From positions 186,001 to 250,000 of the forward strand of contig NZ_BOMV01000057.1 in NCBI RefSeq assembly GCF_016862375.1: DNA of 64,000 nt, given 5' to 3'. Positions within the stretch are counted from its first letter, which is position 1. Each line of letters opens with the position of its first letter. Origin of the DNA: Paractinoplanes rishiriensis. GTDB taxonomy: Bacteria; Actinomycetota; Actinomycetes; Mycobacteriales; Micromonosporaceae. Both the position numbers and the translations under genes were made by a program. Shown in pieces: positions 57,875 through 64,000 of the stretch. The notes under the pieces are model-generated. The model did not search any database. It saw only the letters and a program-made list of their open reading frames with translations, and was not told the DNA's origin.

Positions 57875-59110
57875 ATGCGACGACCTTTGGCTCTGCTTAC
57901 CGCGATACTCGCCGCTGCCACGCTCGCGGTGGCGGCCTGCTCGGACGACGACAGCGGCGGGGGCGGTGGCACCACGCTGACCGTGCTCTCCTGGGACAAC
58001 GAGGCCACCATGAAGCCGGTGCTCGACGCGTTCCGGGCCGCGCACCCGGACATCAAGCTCAACGTGTCGTATTCGCCGCCGGTTGCGGAGTACATCCAGA
58101 CCCTGCAGACCCGGGTGCTGTCCGGCAAGGCGCCGGACGTCTTCCTGATCGCGGCCGAGAACAAGACCAAGCTGATCGACGGCAAGCTCGTGGTGGACCT
58201 GGCCAAGGAGCCGTTCCTGGCCGGGCTTCCCGAGATCAACAAGACCACGTACGGGCGGGACGGCGCGGTCTACGGGCTGTCGCTCAGCTCGTGGGGCGCC
58301 GGGATCATGTACAACAAGGATCTGCTCGCCAAGGTGGGCGCCACCGAACCGCCGGCGACCTGGGACGCGTTCCTCGACCTGTGCCGCAAGCTCAAGGCGG
58401 CCGGGATACCGCCGATCCTCGAGGCGCTGGACGGCATGCCGATCGTGCTCTCCGCATTCCTCGGCGCCCGCAACACCACGCAGAACCTGCAGATGGACGC
58501 CAAGATCTTCGGCGGTCAGTCGACGTTCGCGGCCGAGTGGACCGAGGCGCTCAGCCAGTACAACCGGATCTTCACCGACGGCCTGGAGCCGGCCACCGTG
58601 GTCGGGCTCAAGGGCGACCAGGTCAACGACGAGTTCGCGAACGGGCGGGTGGCGATGATCCCGACCGGGCCGTGGGCGGTGGGCGCGATCCGGGAGAAGG
58701 CGCCGAACCTGAAGATCTCGCTGGCTCCGGTACCGGCGGCGCCCGGCGGGCAGCCGTTCCTGTCCGGTGCGGCCGGGCCGGGCTGGGCGATCAGCTCGAA
58801 GAGCGAGAACCTGGACGCGGCCAAGACCTTCCTCACCTTCCTGGCCTCGGCGCCGGCCATCGAGACGTACCAGAAATCCTCGAACGCGATCACCGTGACC
58901 GAGAACTTCCAGCCGCCGATCGACGAGGCGCTCAAGCCGATCGTCGAGGACGTCCGGGCCGGCAAGTTCTATCTGCCGCAGATCGCCTGGACCCGGGCCG
59001 AGGACGTGCTGAACGTCGAGGCGGTGGCGCAGCTGCAGCTCATGGTGCAGAAGAAGGCGACCCCCGAGCAGGTCGCTGCGGCGCTGGACAAGAAGCTAGC
59101 AGCGTCTTGA
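57875..59110 (+). CDS. Sugar ABC transporter substrate-binding lipoprotein
   Basis: This is a 411-residue extracellular solute-binding protein (family 1). A signal peptide with lipobox (LAVAAC, Cys21) is followed by a Gly-rich tether, then TLTVLSWDNEATMKPVLDAF, AEYIQTLQTRVLSGKAPDVF and GPWAVGAIREKAPNLKISLA. It binds a sugar or oligosaccharide outside the membrane and delivers it to the permeases encoded next. AAAGGA precedes the ATG. No ATPase gene is in the operon, so a shared MsiK-type ATPase is likely, as is usual in actinobacteria. Confidence 0.93.
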   Translation: MRRPLALLTAILAAATLAVAACSDDDSGGGGGTTLTVLSWDNEATMKPVLDAFRAAHPDIKLNVSYSPPVAEYIQTLQTRVLSGKAPDVFLIAAENKTKLIDGKLVVDLAKEPFLAGLPEINKTTYGRDGAVYGLSLSSWGAGIMYNKDLLAKVGATEPPATWDAFLDLCRKLKAAGIPPILEALDGMPIVLSAFLGARNTTQNLQMDAKIFGGQSTFAAEWTEALSQYNRIFTDGLEPATVVGLKGDQVNDEFANGRVAMIPTGPWAVGAIREKAPNLKISLAPVPAAPGGQPFLSGAAGPGWAISSKSENLDAAKTFLTFLASAPAIETYQKSSNAITVTENFQPPIDEALKPIVEDVRAGKFYLPQIAWTRAEDVLNVEAVAQLQLMVQKKATPEQVAAALDKKLAAS

Positions 59111-60051
59111 CCACAGCCACCGCAGAGAAAGTCGCCGCGCCCGCCCGGAGCACCCGCTTCGGGCGGCACGGCGGCTGGCGCACGCTGACCGCCAACCAGC
59201 TGTTCCTGGTCCCGGTGGCCGCCGTCTTCCTGGTGCTGTTCGTGATCCCGCTCGGGCAGACCGCGTACTGGAGCCTCACCGACTTCGGCGGCTACTCGGC
59301 CGAGGTCAACTTCGTCGGCCTGAAGAACTACCGGGTGCTGTTCACCGACGCGGCGATGCTCGCCGGGCTGACCTTCACGCTGCTGTTCGCGGTCGGCACC
59401 ACGCTGCTGGTGACCGTGATCGCGATCCCGCTGGCGGTGGCCCTGGACCGGCGTTTCTTCGCGCGCAACCTGGTCCGGTCGGTGTTCTTCTTCCCGGCCG
59501 TACCGAGCCTGGCCGTGCTGGGCCTGGTCTGGGGATACATCCTGTCGCCACTGGGCTCCGGCGTGCTCAACACCGTACTCGGAAAGCTTTTTGATGTTGC
59601 TCCGGTGCCGTGGCTGTCCGACGCGAGCCTGGCCCGGCTCTCGGTGATCGTGGTCGCCGTCTGGGGAAGTGCGGGCTGGCACGCGGTGCTCTATTTGGCC
59701 TATCTGCAGTCGATCCCGGCGGAGTTGTACGAGGTCGCGACGATCGACGGCGCGTCGACCATGCAGCAGTTCCGGCACCTCACCCTGCCGCTGCTCACCC
59801 CGGCCATCGTGATCAGCCAGTTCCTGCTGATGACCGGCGGGCTCAAGGTGTTCGACCTGCCCTACACGCTGACCAAGGGCGGGCCGGGCTTCGCCACCCA
59901 GACGATCACCCAGCAGCTGATCACCAGTGGCGTCGGGCAGGGGGAGTACGGGCTGGCGTCCGCGCTCGCCGTCGTCTTCACCGTGGCGGTCGCGATCCTG
60001 TCGATCGGCCAGTTGCTGCTGTCCCGCCGGATCGAGCGGAGGGTGCTGTGA
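59107..60051 (+). CDS. Sugar ABC transporter permease, MalF type
   Basis: This 314-residue inner-membrane subunit has about six hydrophobic helices. The EAA loop reads PAELYEVATIDGASTMQQFR and continues HLTLPLLTPA. The predicted start is TTG 59107, which overlaps the stop of the binding-protein gene (TTGA), so translation is coupled. It works with the MalG-type subunit at 60048. Confidence 0.92.
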   Translation: MTTATAEKVAAPARSTRFGRHGGWRTLTANQLFLVPVAAVFLVLFVIPLGQTAYWSLTDFGGYSAEVNFVGLKNYRVLFTDAAMLAGLTFTLLFAVGTTLLVTVIAIPLAVALDRRFFARNLVRSVFFFPAVPSLAVLGLVWGYILSPLGSGVLNTVLGKLFDVAPVPWLSDASLARLSVIVVAVWGSAGWHAVLYLAYLQSIPAELYEVATIDGASTMQQFRHLTLPLLTPAIVISQFLLMTGGLKVFDLPYTLTKGGPGFATQTITQQLITSGVGQGEYGLASALAVVFTVAVAILSIGQLLLSRRIERRVL

Positions 60052-60857
60052 GACGGATCGTACTCCCGGCCGTGATGCTGACGCTGGCCGCGGTGGTCGG
60101 GCTGCCGCTGTACTACATCGTGGTCAACACGTTCAAGACGATGGCCGACATGACGGCGTCGCCGCTGGGGCTGCCGGGGGAGTGGTATTTCGGCAACTAC
60201 GCGGAGGTTTTCGACCGCGTACCCGTGCTGGAAAGCTTTGCCAACACCCTCTATGTGACGCTCGGCTCGGTGTTCGTGCAGCTTGCGGTGGGTGCCATGG
60301 CCGGGTACGGGATCATCATGCGGGACTCGCGGCTCAACCGGGCGTTCGGCGTGCTGCTGCTGGTCGCGTTCGTGGTGCCGAGCCAGGCCACACTCATCCC
60401 GCTCTATCGCACGCTGGTGCAGGTCGACCTGGTGGACTCGCTCAACGGCCTGATCGTGATGTACGCGGGCGGCGCCATCTTCTCGTTCTTCCTGATCCAC
60501 GGGTACATGAAGACGTTGCCGTTCGAGATCGTCGAGGCGGCCCGGATCGACGGCGCCGGCGTCTGGCAGATCTTCTGGCGGATCGTGCTGCCGCTGATCA
60601 AACCGATTTTGATCACGGTGGGCGTGTTTCAAACGATGTGGGTGTGGAATGACTTCATCCTGCCGAACGTGTTCATCTCGTCGGCGGAGAAGCGGACGCT
60701 GGTCCTGCAGGTGTACTCGGCGGTCGGCGAGTTCACCACGGACTGGCCGGCCTTCATGACGCTGACCGTGATCGTGCTGCTGCCGATGGTGCTGTTCTTC
60801 GTGCTGACCCAGCGGCACATCGTCAGCGGGCTGCTCTCCGGCGGCGTCAAAGGCTGA
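60048..60857 (+). CDS. Sugar ABC transporter permease, MalG type
   Basis: This 269-residue inner-membrane subunit has an EAA loop FEIVEAARIDGAGVWQIFWR continuing IVLPLIKPIL, and a C-terminus GLLSGGVKG typical of MalG-type permeases. GTG 60048 overlaps the MalF stop (GTGA) with GGAGGG upstream. It is a distinct paralogue of the permease at the left edge. No hydrolase gene follows, so the substrate is open. Confidence 0.92.
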   Translation: MRRIVLPAVMLTLAAVVGLPLYYIVVNTFKTMADMTASPLGLPGEWYFGNYAEVFDRVPVLESFANTLYVTLGSVFVQLAVGAMAGYGIIMRDSRLNRAFGVLLLVAFVVPSQATLIPLYRTLVQVDLVDSLNGLIVMYAGGAIFSFFLIHGYMKTLPFEIVEAARIDGAGVWQIFWRIVLPLIKPILITVGVFQTMWVWNDFILPNVFISSAEKRTLVLQVYSAVGEFTTDWPAFMTLTVIVLLPMVLFFVLTQRHIVSGLLSGGVKG

Positions 60858-60916
60858 AGCGGCCTCAAAGGTTGCTTCGACATGCGGATCCTACGTTCCA
60901 CCCATAACATTTACGT

Positions 60917-61267
60917 ATGTCAATCGATGACACCTTCAACTGCCCTGCCCGGATCACCCTGGACGCCAAGCAGGCCGCGTTCCTGGACGAGCTGGCGACC
61001 CAGGCGCCCAGCCTGCAGTCCGAGCTCAACTGCGAGCTGGAACGGGGCCATCCAGGGTCGCACGCCGCGCTCGGCCAGCACGCCGACGACTGCATGTGGT
61101 GGGTGCACTGGACGCTGAGCGCCTCCGAGATCAACCCGTACAAGTGGTGCTCGGCCCAGCACCCCGACGGCAAGGCCGAGGACGACAACGCCTGCGTGCT
61201 GTACGACGGACACCCCGGCCGGCACTCGTCCGCGCAGCTCTACTGGAACGAGGACCGGGCCGCCTGA
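60917..61267 (+). CDS. Small protein with two C-x5-HPGxH motifs
   Basis: This is a 116-residue soluble protein. Two similar half-sites, CELERGHPGSH and CVLYDGHPGRH, lie ~55 residues apart, and each could bind a metal through Cys and His. Trp pairs (MWWVHW; YKW) sit between them. I have seen GHPGxH motifs in other small actinobacterial proteins, but know of no function. It is not clearly in an operon; the convergent dehydrogenase-like gene ends 10 bp away. Confidence 0.7.
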   Translation: MSIDDTFNCPARITLDAKQAAFLDELATQAPSLQSELNCELERGHPGSHAALGQHADDCMWWVHWTLSASEINPYKWCSAQHPDGKAEDDNACVLYDGHPGRHSSAQLYWNEDRAA

Positions 61268-61277
61268 CCGGCCGGCC

Positions 61278-62189
61278 TCACCAGGCGAGCTCGCCGTGCT
61301 TCGCGGCCAGGCGGCCCAGCTGGTCGAGGTCGGCTTCGGCGTGGCTCTGGCGCAGATAGACGATCAGGTCGGCGACCCGGCGGGCATGCGCCTCGGCGTG
61401 GCACGGCGGGTCGGCGCCCAGCGCGCGGCCGACCCGGTCGATCACCTCGGTGGCGGCGGCCTCGACGGTGGCGCGGGTGCGCAGCGCCAGCCGGTGGGCG
61501 TCGGCCTTCGGATAGCGGTCGACGGTCCCGGCCGCCTCGCGCAGCACCGCGCGGGCCGCGCCGAGCGCCGCGTCCACGCCGCCGAGGTGGGCGAACGCGT
61601 GCGGGCCGAGGTTGCGCTCCCGGGCGGCGGCGTAGAGCGGGTCGGCGATGCCCTGGGCGCCGCCGAACCAGCAGGCCGCCACGCCGATGCCGCGGTGCCA
61701 GAAACCCGGGCGGTCCAGGTACGCGCCGGGGCCGCCGACCGGTTGGGCCGGCGCCGAGGTGAACCGGACGGTCCGGCTGTCGCCGGCCGCTTTCCCGCCG
61801 GTCGCCATCCCGGCGGCCGGTCGGGTGCCGTCGAGCGGGAGCGCGTGCGGTGGCTCGGTGCGGACCGCGAACAGCCGGATCTCGTCGCCCGCCGCCGCGG
61901 TGACCAGGGCGTGCGTGCACCACGCGGCACCCGGGCAGCACGGGCGGTCGCCGGTCAGCAGCCAGCCGTCCGGGCCGCGCTCCGCGCGTACGGCCAACGG
62001 TTTTGCGGTCCAGACGCCCCAGCGTGCGCCCGGCTCCGGAGCCGGACCACCCACCTCGGCGAGGATCGCCACCGCGTCGGCGTGACCCTCGCCGAGACGG
62101 GCCTCTGCCAGGTCCTTACGGGCCGTCGCGGCCAGGCCGGACCAGCGCTTCCAGGTGTCCCCGCCGCCGGGCAGGGGCAGGTCGATCAT
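61278..62189 (-). CDS. Acyl-CoA-dehydrogenase-like protein
   Basis: This is a 303-residue protein. GVWTAKPLAVRAERGPDGWL then LTGDRPCCPGAAWCTHALVT fits the middle beta-domain of acyl-CoA dehydrogenases, and the C-terminal half is helical (GGVDAALGAARAVLREAAGT; YLRQSHAEADLDQLGRLAAK). The N-terminal helical domain is short and the catalytic glutamate is not identifiable. It may be a divergent flavoprotein or non-catalytic. ATG 62189 is chosen. It is divergent from the alcohol dehydrogenase. Confidence 0.7.
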   Translation of the reverse strand: MIDLPLPGGGDTWKRWSGLAATARKDLAEARLGEGHADAVAILAEVGGPAPEPGARWGVWTAKPLAVRAERGPDGWLLTGDRPCCPGAAWCTHALVTAAAGDEIRLFAVRTEPPHALPLDGTRPAAGMATGGKAAGDSRTVRFTSAPAQPVGGPGAYLDRPGFWHRGIGVAACWFGGAQGIADPLYAAARERNLGPHAFAHLGGVDAALGAARAVLREAAGTVDRYPKADAHRLALRTRATVEAAATEVIDRVGRALGADPPCHAEAHARRVADLIVYLRQSHAEADLDQLGRLAAKHGELAW

Positions 62190-62300
62190 GATCACCCGCG
62201 GGCGGGTACCCCGGGCCGGGCGGCTCAATCCTGGAAGATCAAATGCATAGCCGGGGAACGCCGGGGTACCCGCCGCAGGAGCGAACGAGGAGGCGATTCC

Positions 62301-63485
62301 ATGCGCGCACTTACCTGGCAGGGCACCGGCAAGGTCTCGGTGGAGACGGTCCCCGACCCGGTCATCCAGGAGCCGACCGACGCCGTGGTGCGCATGACGT
62401 CGACCGCGATCTGCGGCTCCGACCTGCACCTTTACGACGTTCTCGGTATGTATCTCGACGCCGGCGACGTGCTCGGGCACGAGCCGATGGGGATCGTCGA
62501 GGCGGTCGGGTCCGAGGTCACCCACATCCGGCCCGGCGACCGGGTGGTCATCCCGTTCAACATCTCCTGCGGGCACTGCTGGATGTGCCGCAAGGGTTAC
62601 TTCGCCCAGTGCGAGACCACCCAGGTGCGCCAGTACGGCAAAGGCGCCTCGCTGTTCGGCTACACGAAGCTGTACGGCCAGGTGCCCGGCGCCCAGGCCG
62701 AGTATCTCCGGGTGCCGCAGGCTCAGTTCGGCCCGATCAAGGTGCCGGACGGGCACCCCGACGAGCGCTTCCTGTTCCTCTCCGACGTGCTGACCACGTC
62801 CTGGCAGGCGGCCCAGTGGGCGGACATCGAGCCGGGCGGCACGGTCCTGGTCACCGGCCTCGGCCCGATCGGCCAGATGAGTGCCCGGATCGCCCGCCAC
62901 CTGGGCGCCGGCCGGGTCGTCGCGGTCGACAACGTGCCCGAGCGGCTGGCCATGGCCGAACGGCACGGCATCGAGACGCTCAACTTCGACGAGGTCGAGG
63001 ACATCCCCGCCGCGGTGGCCGACCTGACCGCGGGCCGGGGCGCCGACTCGGTGATCGAGGCGGTCGGCATGGAGGCGCACGGCAACCCGTTCCAGTCGGC
63101 CGCGCAGAAGGCGGCCGGGGTGCTGCCGGACGCGGTGGCCCGCAAGGTGATGGAGACCGCCGGCGTCGACCGGATGGCCGCGCTGCGCACGGCCTTCGGC
63201 GCGGTCCGCCGGGCCGGGACCATCTCGATCATCGGGGTGTACGGGGGACAGGCCGACCCGTTCCCGATGCTGGACCTGTTCGACAAGGGCGTGACGTTGC
63301 GGATGGGCCAGGCGCACGTGAAGAACTGGGTCGACGACATCCTGCCGCTGCTTACCGGCGACGGCGACCCGCTCGGCGTCGACGACCTGACCACCCACCG
63401 GGTGCCGCTCGAGGAGGCTCCGCAGGCCTACGAGATGTTCAAGAACAAGCAGGACGGCTGCATCAAGGTCGTGCTGAAGCCTTGA
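62301..63485 (+). CDS. Zinc-dependent alcohol dehydrogenase (formaldehyde-dehydrogenase-like)
   Basis: This is a 394-residue medium-chain dehydrogenase. Catalytic zinc ligands lie in AICGSDLHLY (Cys38) and GHEPMGIVEAVG (His60). The structural-zinc motif is CGHCWMCRKGYFAQC, and the NAD site is TGLGPIGQMSARIA. The length and the long insert fit the glutathione-independent formaldehyde dehydrogenase group rather than simple ethanol dehydrogenases. A strong GAGGAGG site precedes the ATG. The 3' end overlaps the convergent membrane-protein gene by 23 bp. Confidence 0.9.
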   Translation: MRALTWQGTGKVSVETVPDPVIQEPTDAVVRMTSTAICGSDLHLYDVLGMYLDAGDVLGHEPMGIVEAVGSEVTHIRPGDRVVIPFNISCGHCWMCRKGYFAQCETTQVRQYGKGASLFGYTKLYGQVPGAQAEYLRVPQAQFGPIKVPDGHPDERFLFLSDVLTTSWQAAQWADIEPGGTVLVTGLGPIGQMSARIARHLGAGRVVAVDNVPERLAMAERHGIETLNFDEVEDIPAAVADLTAGRGADSVIEAVGMEAHGNPFQSAAQKAAGVLPDAVARKVMETAGVDRMAALRTAFGAVRRAGTISIIGVYGGQADPFPMLDLFDKGVTLRMGQAHVKNWVDDILPLLTGDGDPLGVDDLTTHRVPLEEAPQAYEMFKNKQDGCIKVVLKP

Positions 63486-63798
63486 CCGGTCGCGGCCCGG
63501 CCACCAGGGCGAAGGCCGCCAGCAGCAGGGCGTAGAAGGCGGCCACCCCGATGACGAAGCCGCGCTCGTCGCCGTCCGGTGCGAACGCCACGCCGGAGAG
63601 CACGACGACGACCGCGGCGGCTGTCATCCCGATCCGGGCGGCCCGCTGCGGCCGGGCGCCGGCGACTCCGATGATCGCCGCGCCGAGCGCGCCGGCCAGC
63701 CCGGTGAGCACGGTCGGCACGAGCAGGTCACGCGCGCCGACGGCGGATGCGGCGAGCAGGCCGAAGATCACGATGGCGGCGGCGTACCGGAGTGGCAT
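63463..63798 (-). CDS. Small integral membrane protein
   Basis: This is a 111-residue protein with about four hydrophobic helices (YAAAIVIFGLLAASAVGA; VLTGLAGALGAAIIGVAG; IGMTAAAVVVVLSGVAF; GVAAFYALLLAAFALVAG) and no motif I recognise. ATG 63798 is chosen as the start of the hydrophobic part. It is divergent from the LURP-one-like gene. Confidence 0.72.
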   Translation of the reverse strand: MPLRYAAAIVIFGLLAASAVGARDLLVPTVLTGLAGALGAAIIGVAGARPQRAARIGMTAAAVVVVLSGVAFAPDGDERGFVIGVAAFYALLLAAFALVAGPRPVKASARP

Positions 63799-63850
63799 GG
63801 CGGTGAGCGTACCGGGTGCGGCCCCGGCGCGGTCGGCGGAGAATTGCCGG

Positions 63851-64000
63851 ATGTATGTGATCAGGGAGCGGTTCTTCGCCATCGGTGACGACTTCGACGT
63901 GCTGGACGAGCACGGCACCAAGGTCCTGCACGTGGACGGCAAGGTGTTCAGCCCGCGCGGCCGGCTCGTCATCGAGGATCCGGCGTCCGGCGACGAGGTG
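63851..64000 (+). CDS. LURP-one-related / phospholipid-scramblase-like protein (3' end outside window)
   Basis: The first 50 codons are visible: MYVIRERFFAIGDDFDVLDE, then HGTKVLHVDGKVFSPRGRLV. The pattern YxIRERFFxIGDDFxVxDE followed by K-V-x-x-V-D-G-K is that of the LURP-one-related (Tubby-like) family. Its members have a beta-barrel around a hydrophobic helix and an unclear role, possibly in membranes. The gene runs off the right edge. Confidence 0.8.
   Translation, partial: MYVIRERFFAIGDDFDVLDEHGTKVLHVDGKVFSPRGRLVIEDPASGDEV

Noticed and set aside
61278..63398. A single 706-codon minus-strand gene
   Set aside because: Only the first-listed 303 codons (61278-62189) look like a protein. 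The rest is antisense to the zinc alcohol dehydrogenase, which has a strong ribosome site and zinc motifs.

Overview
The window is very GC-rich, densely packed actinobacterial chromosome. Four diguanylate-cyclase-type proteins, a chemotaxis receptor, many secreted polysaccharide-degrading enzymes, LacI/PucR/TetR regulators and GTG/TTG starts suggest a motile, spore-forming member of the Micromonosporaceae (Actinoplanes-like). That placement is inferred from gene content; no rRNA or other phylogenetic marker is present.

Layout. 1-2468: end of a sugar ABC permease coupled to a GH127 beta-L-arabinofuranosidase. 2452-9156: two membrane GGDEF proteins, a small secreted or membrane-anchored protein, a stretch of decayed genes (4849-5899), a DksA/TraR-type zinc protein, an internally deleted S51 peptidase remnant and a LacI regulator. 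9356-18145: chemotaxis receptor, large secreted GH87-type glucanase, a third GGDEF protein and two secreted proteins. 18149-30278: PucR regulator divergent from a lipid/polyketide locus made of a fatty-acyl-AMP ligase, a single-module PKS (ACP-KS-AT-KR-ACP-TE), a crotonyl-CoA carboxylase/reductase, an MFS exporter and a convergent secreted PF00756 esterase. 30349-32563: two zinc metalloproteases without signal peptides. 32564-33463: repeat-rich non-coding DNA. 33464-37320: pectin (rhamnogalacturonan) operon. 37441-46844: small enzymes, a GGDEF-EAL protein with a sugar-binding-type sensor, SDR/TetR and ArsR/SRPBCC pairs and a STAND-type NTPase. 47395-51230: poorly known island (two-TM protein, helical protein, ADP-ribosyltransferase-like protein, vWA protein). 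51300-54281: membrane Ser/Thr kinase, ECF sigma factor and two exported proteins sharing an unrecognised small domain. 54466-57718: secreted protein, methyltransferase, DUF3500 protein and a hypothetical, separated by repeats. 57875-60857: complete sugar ABC transporter. 60917-64000: small His/Cys protein, acyl-CoA-dehydrogenase-like protein, zinc alcohol dehydrogenase, small membrane protein and the start of a LURP-one-like gene.

Most interesting. (1) The locus at 19564-30278 has the architecture of the mycolic-acid condensation locus (FadD32-Pks13, with an antigen-85-type esterase nearby). However, it carries a built-in ketoreductase, and a CCR takes the place of the acyl-CoA carboxylase. 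The AT motif (GAGH) fits an alkylmalonyl extender. I infer an alpha-alkyl beta-hydroxy acid product, a mycolate-like lipid in a lineage not known to me for mycolates. (2) Between the DUF3500 gene and a methyltransferase there is a ladder of five 16-17 bp repeats, each recreating an ATGA stop/start junction. (3) An unrecognised four-cysteine domain occurs three times around a Ser/Thr kinase and sigma factor. (4) A perfect 12-bp stem buries the Shine-Dalgarno of the GGDEF-EAL gene. All functional statements are readings of sequence; no database search was possible.
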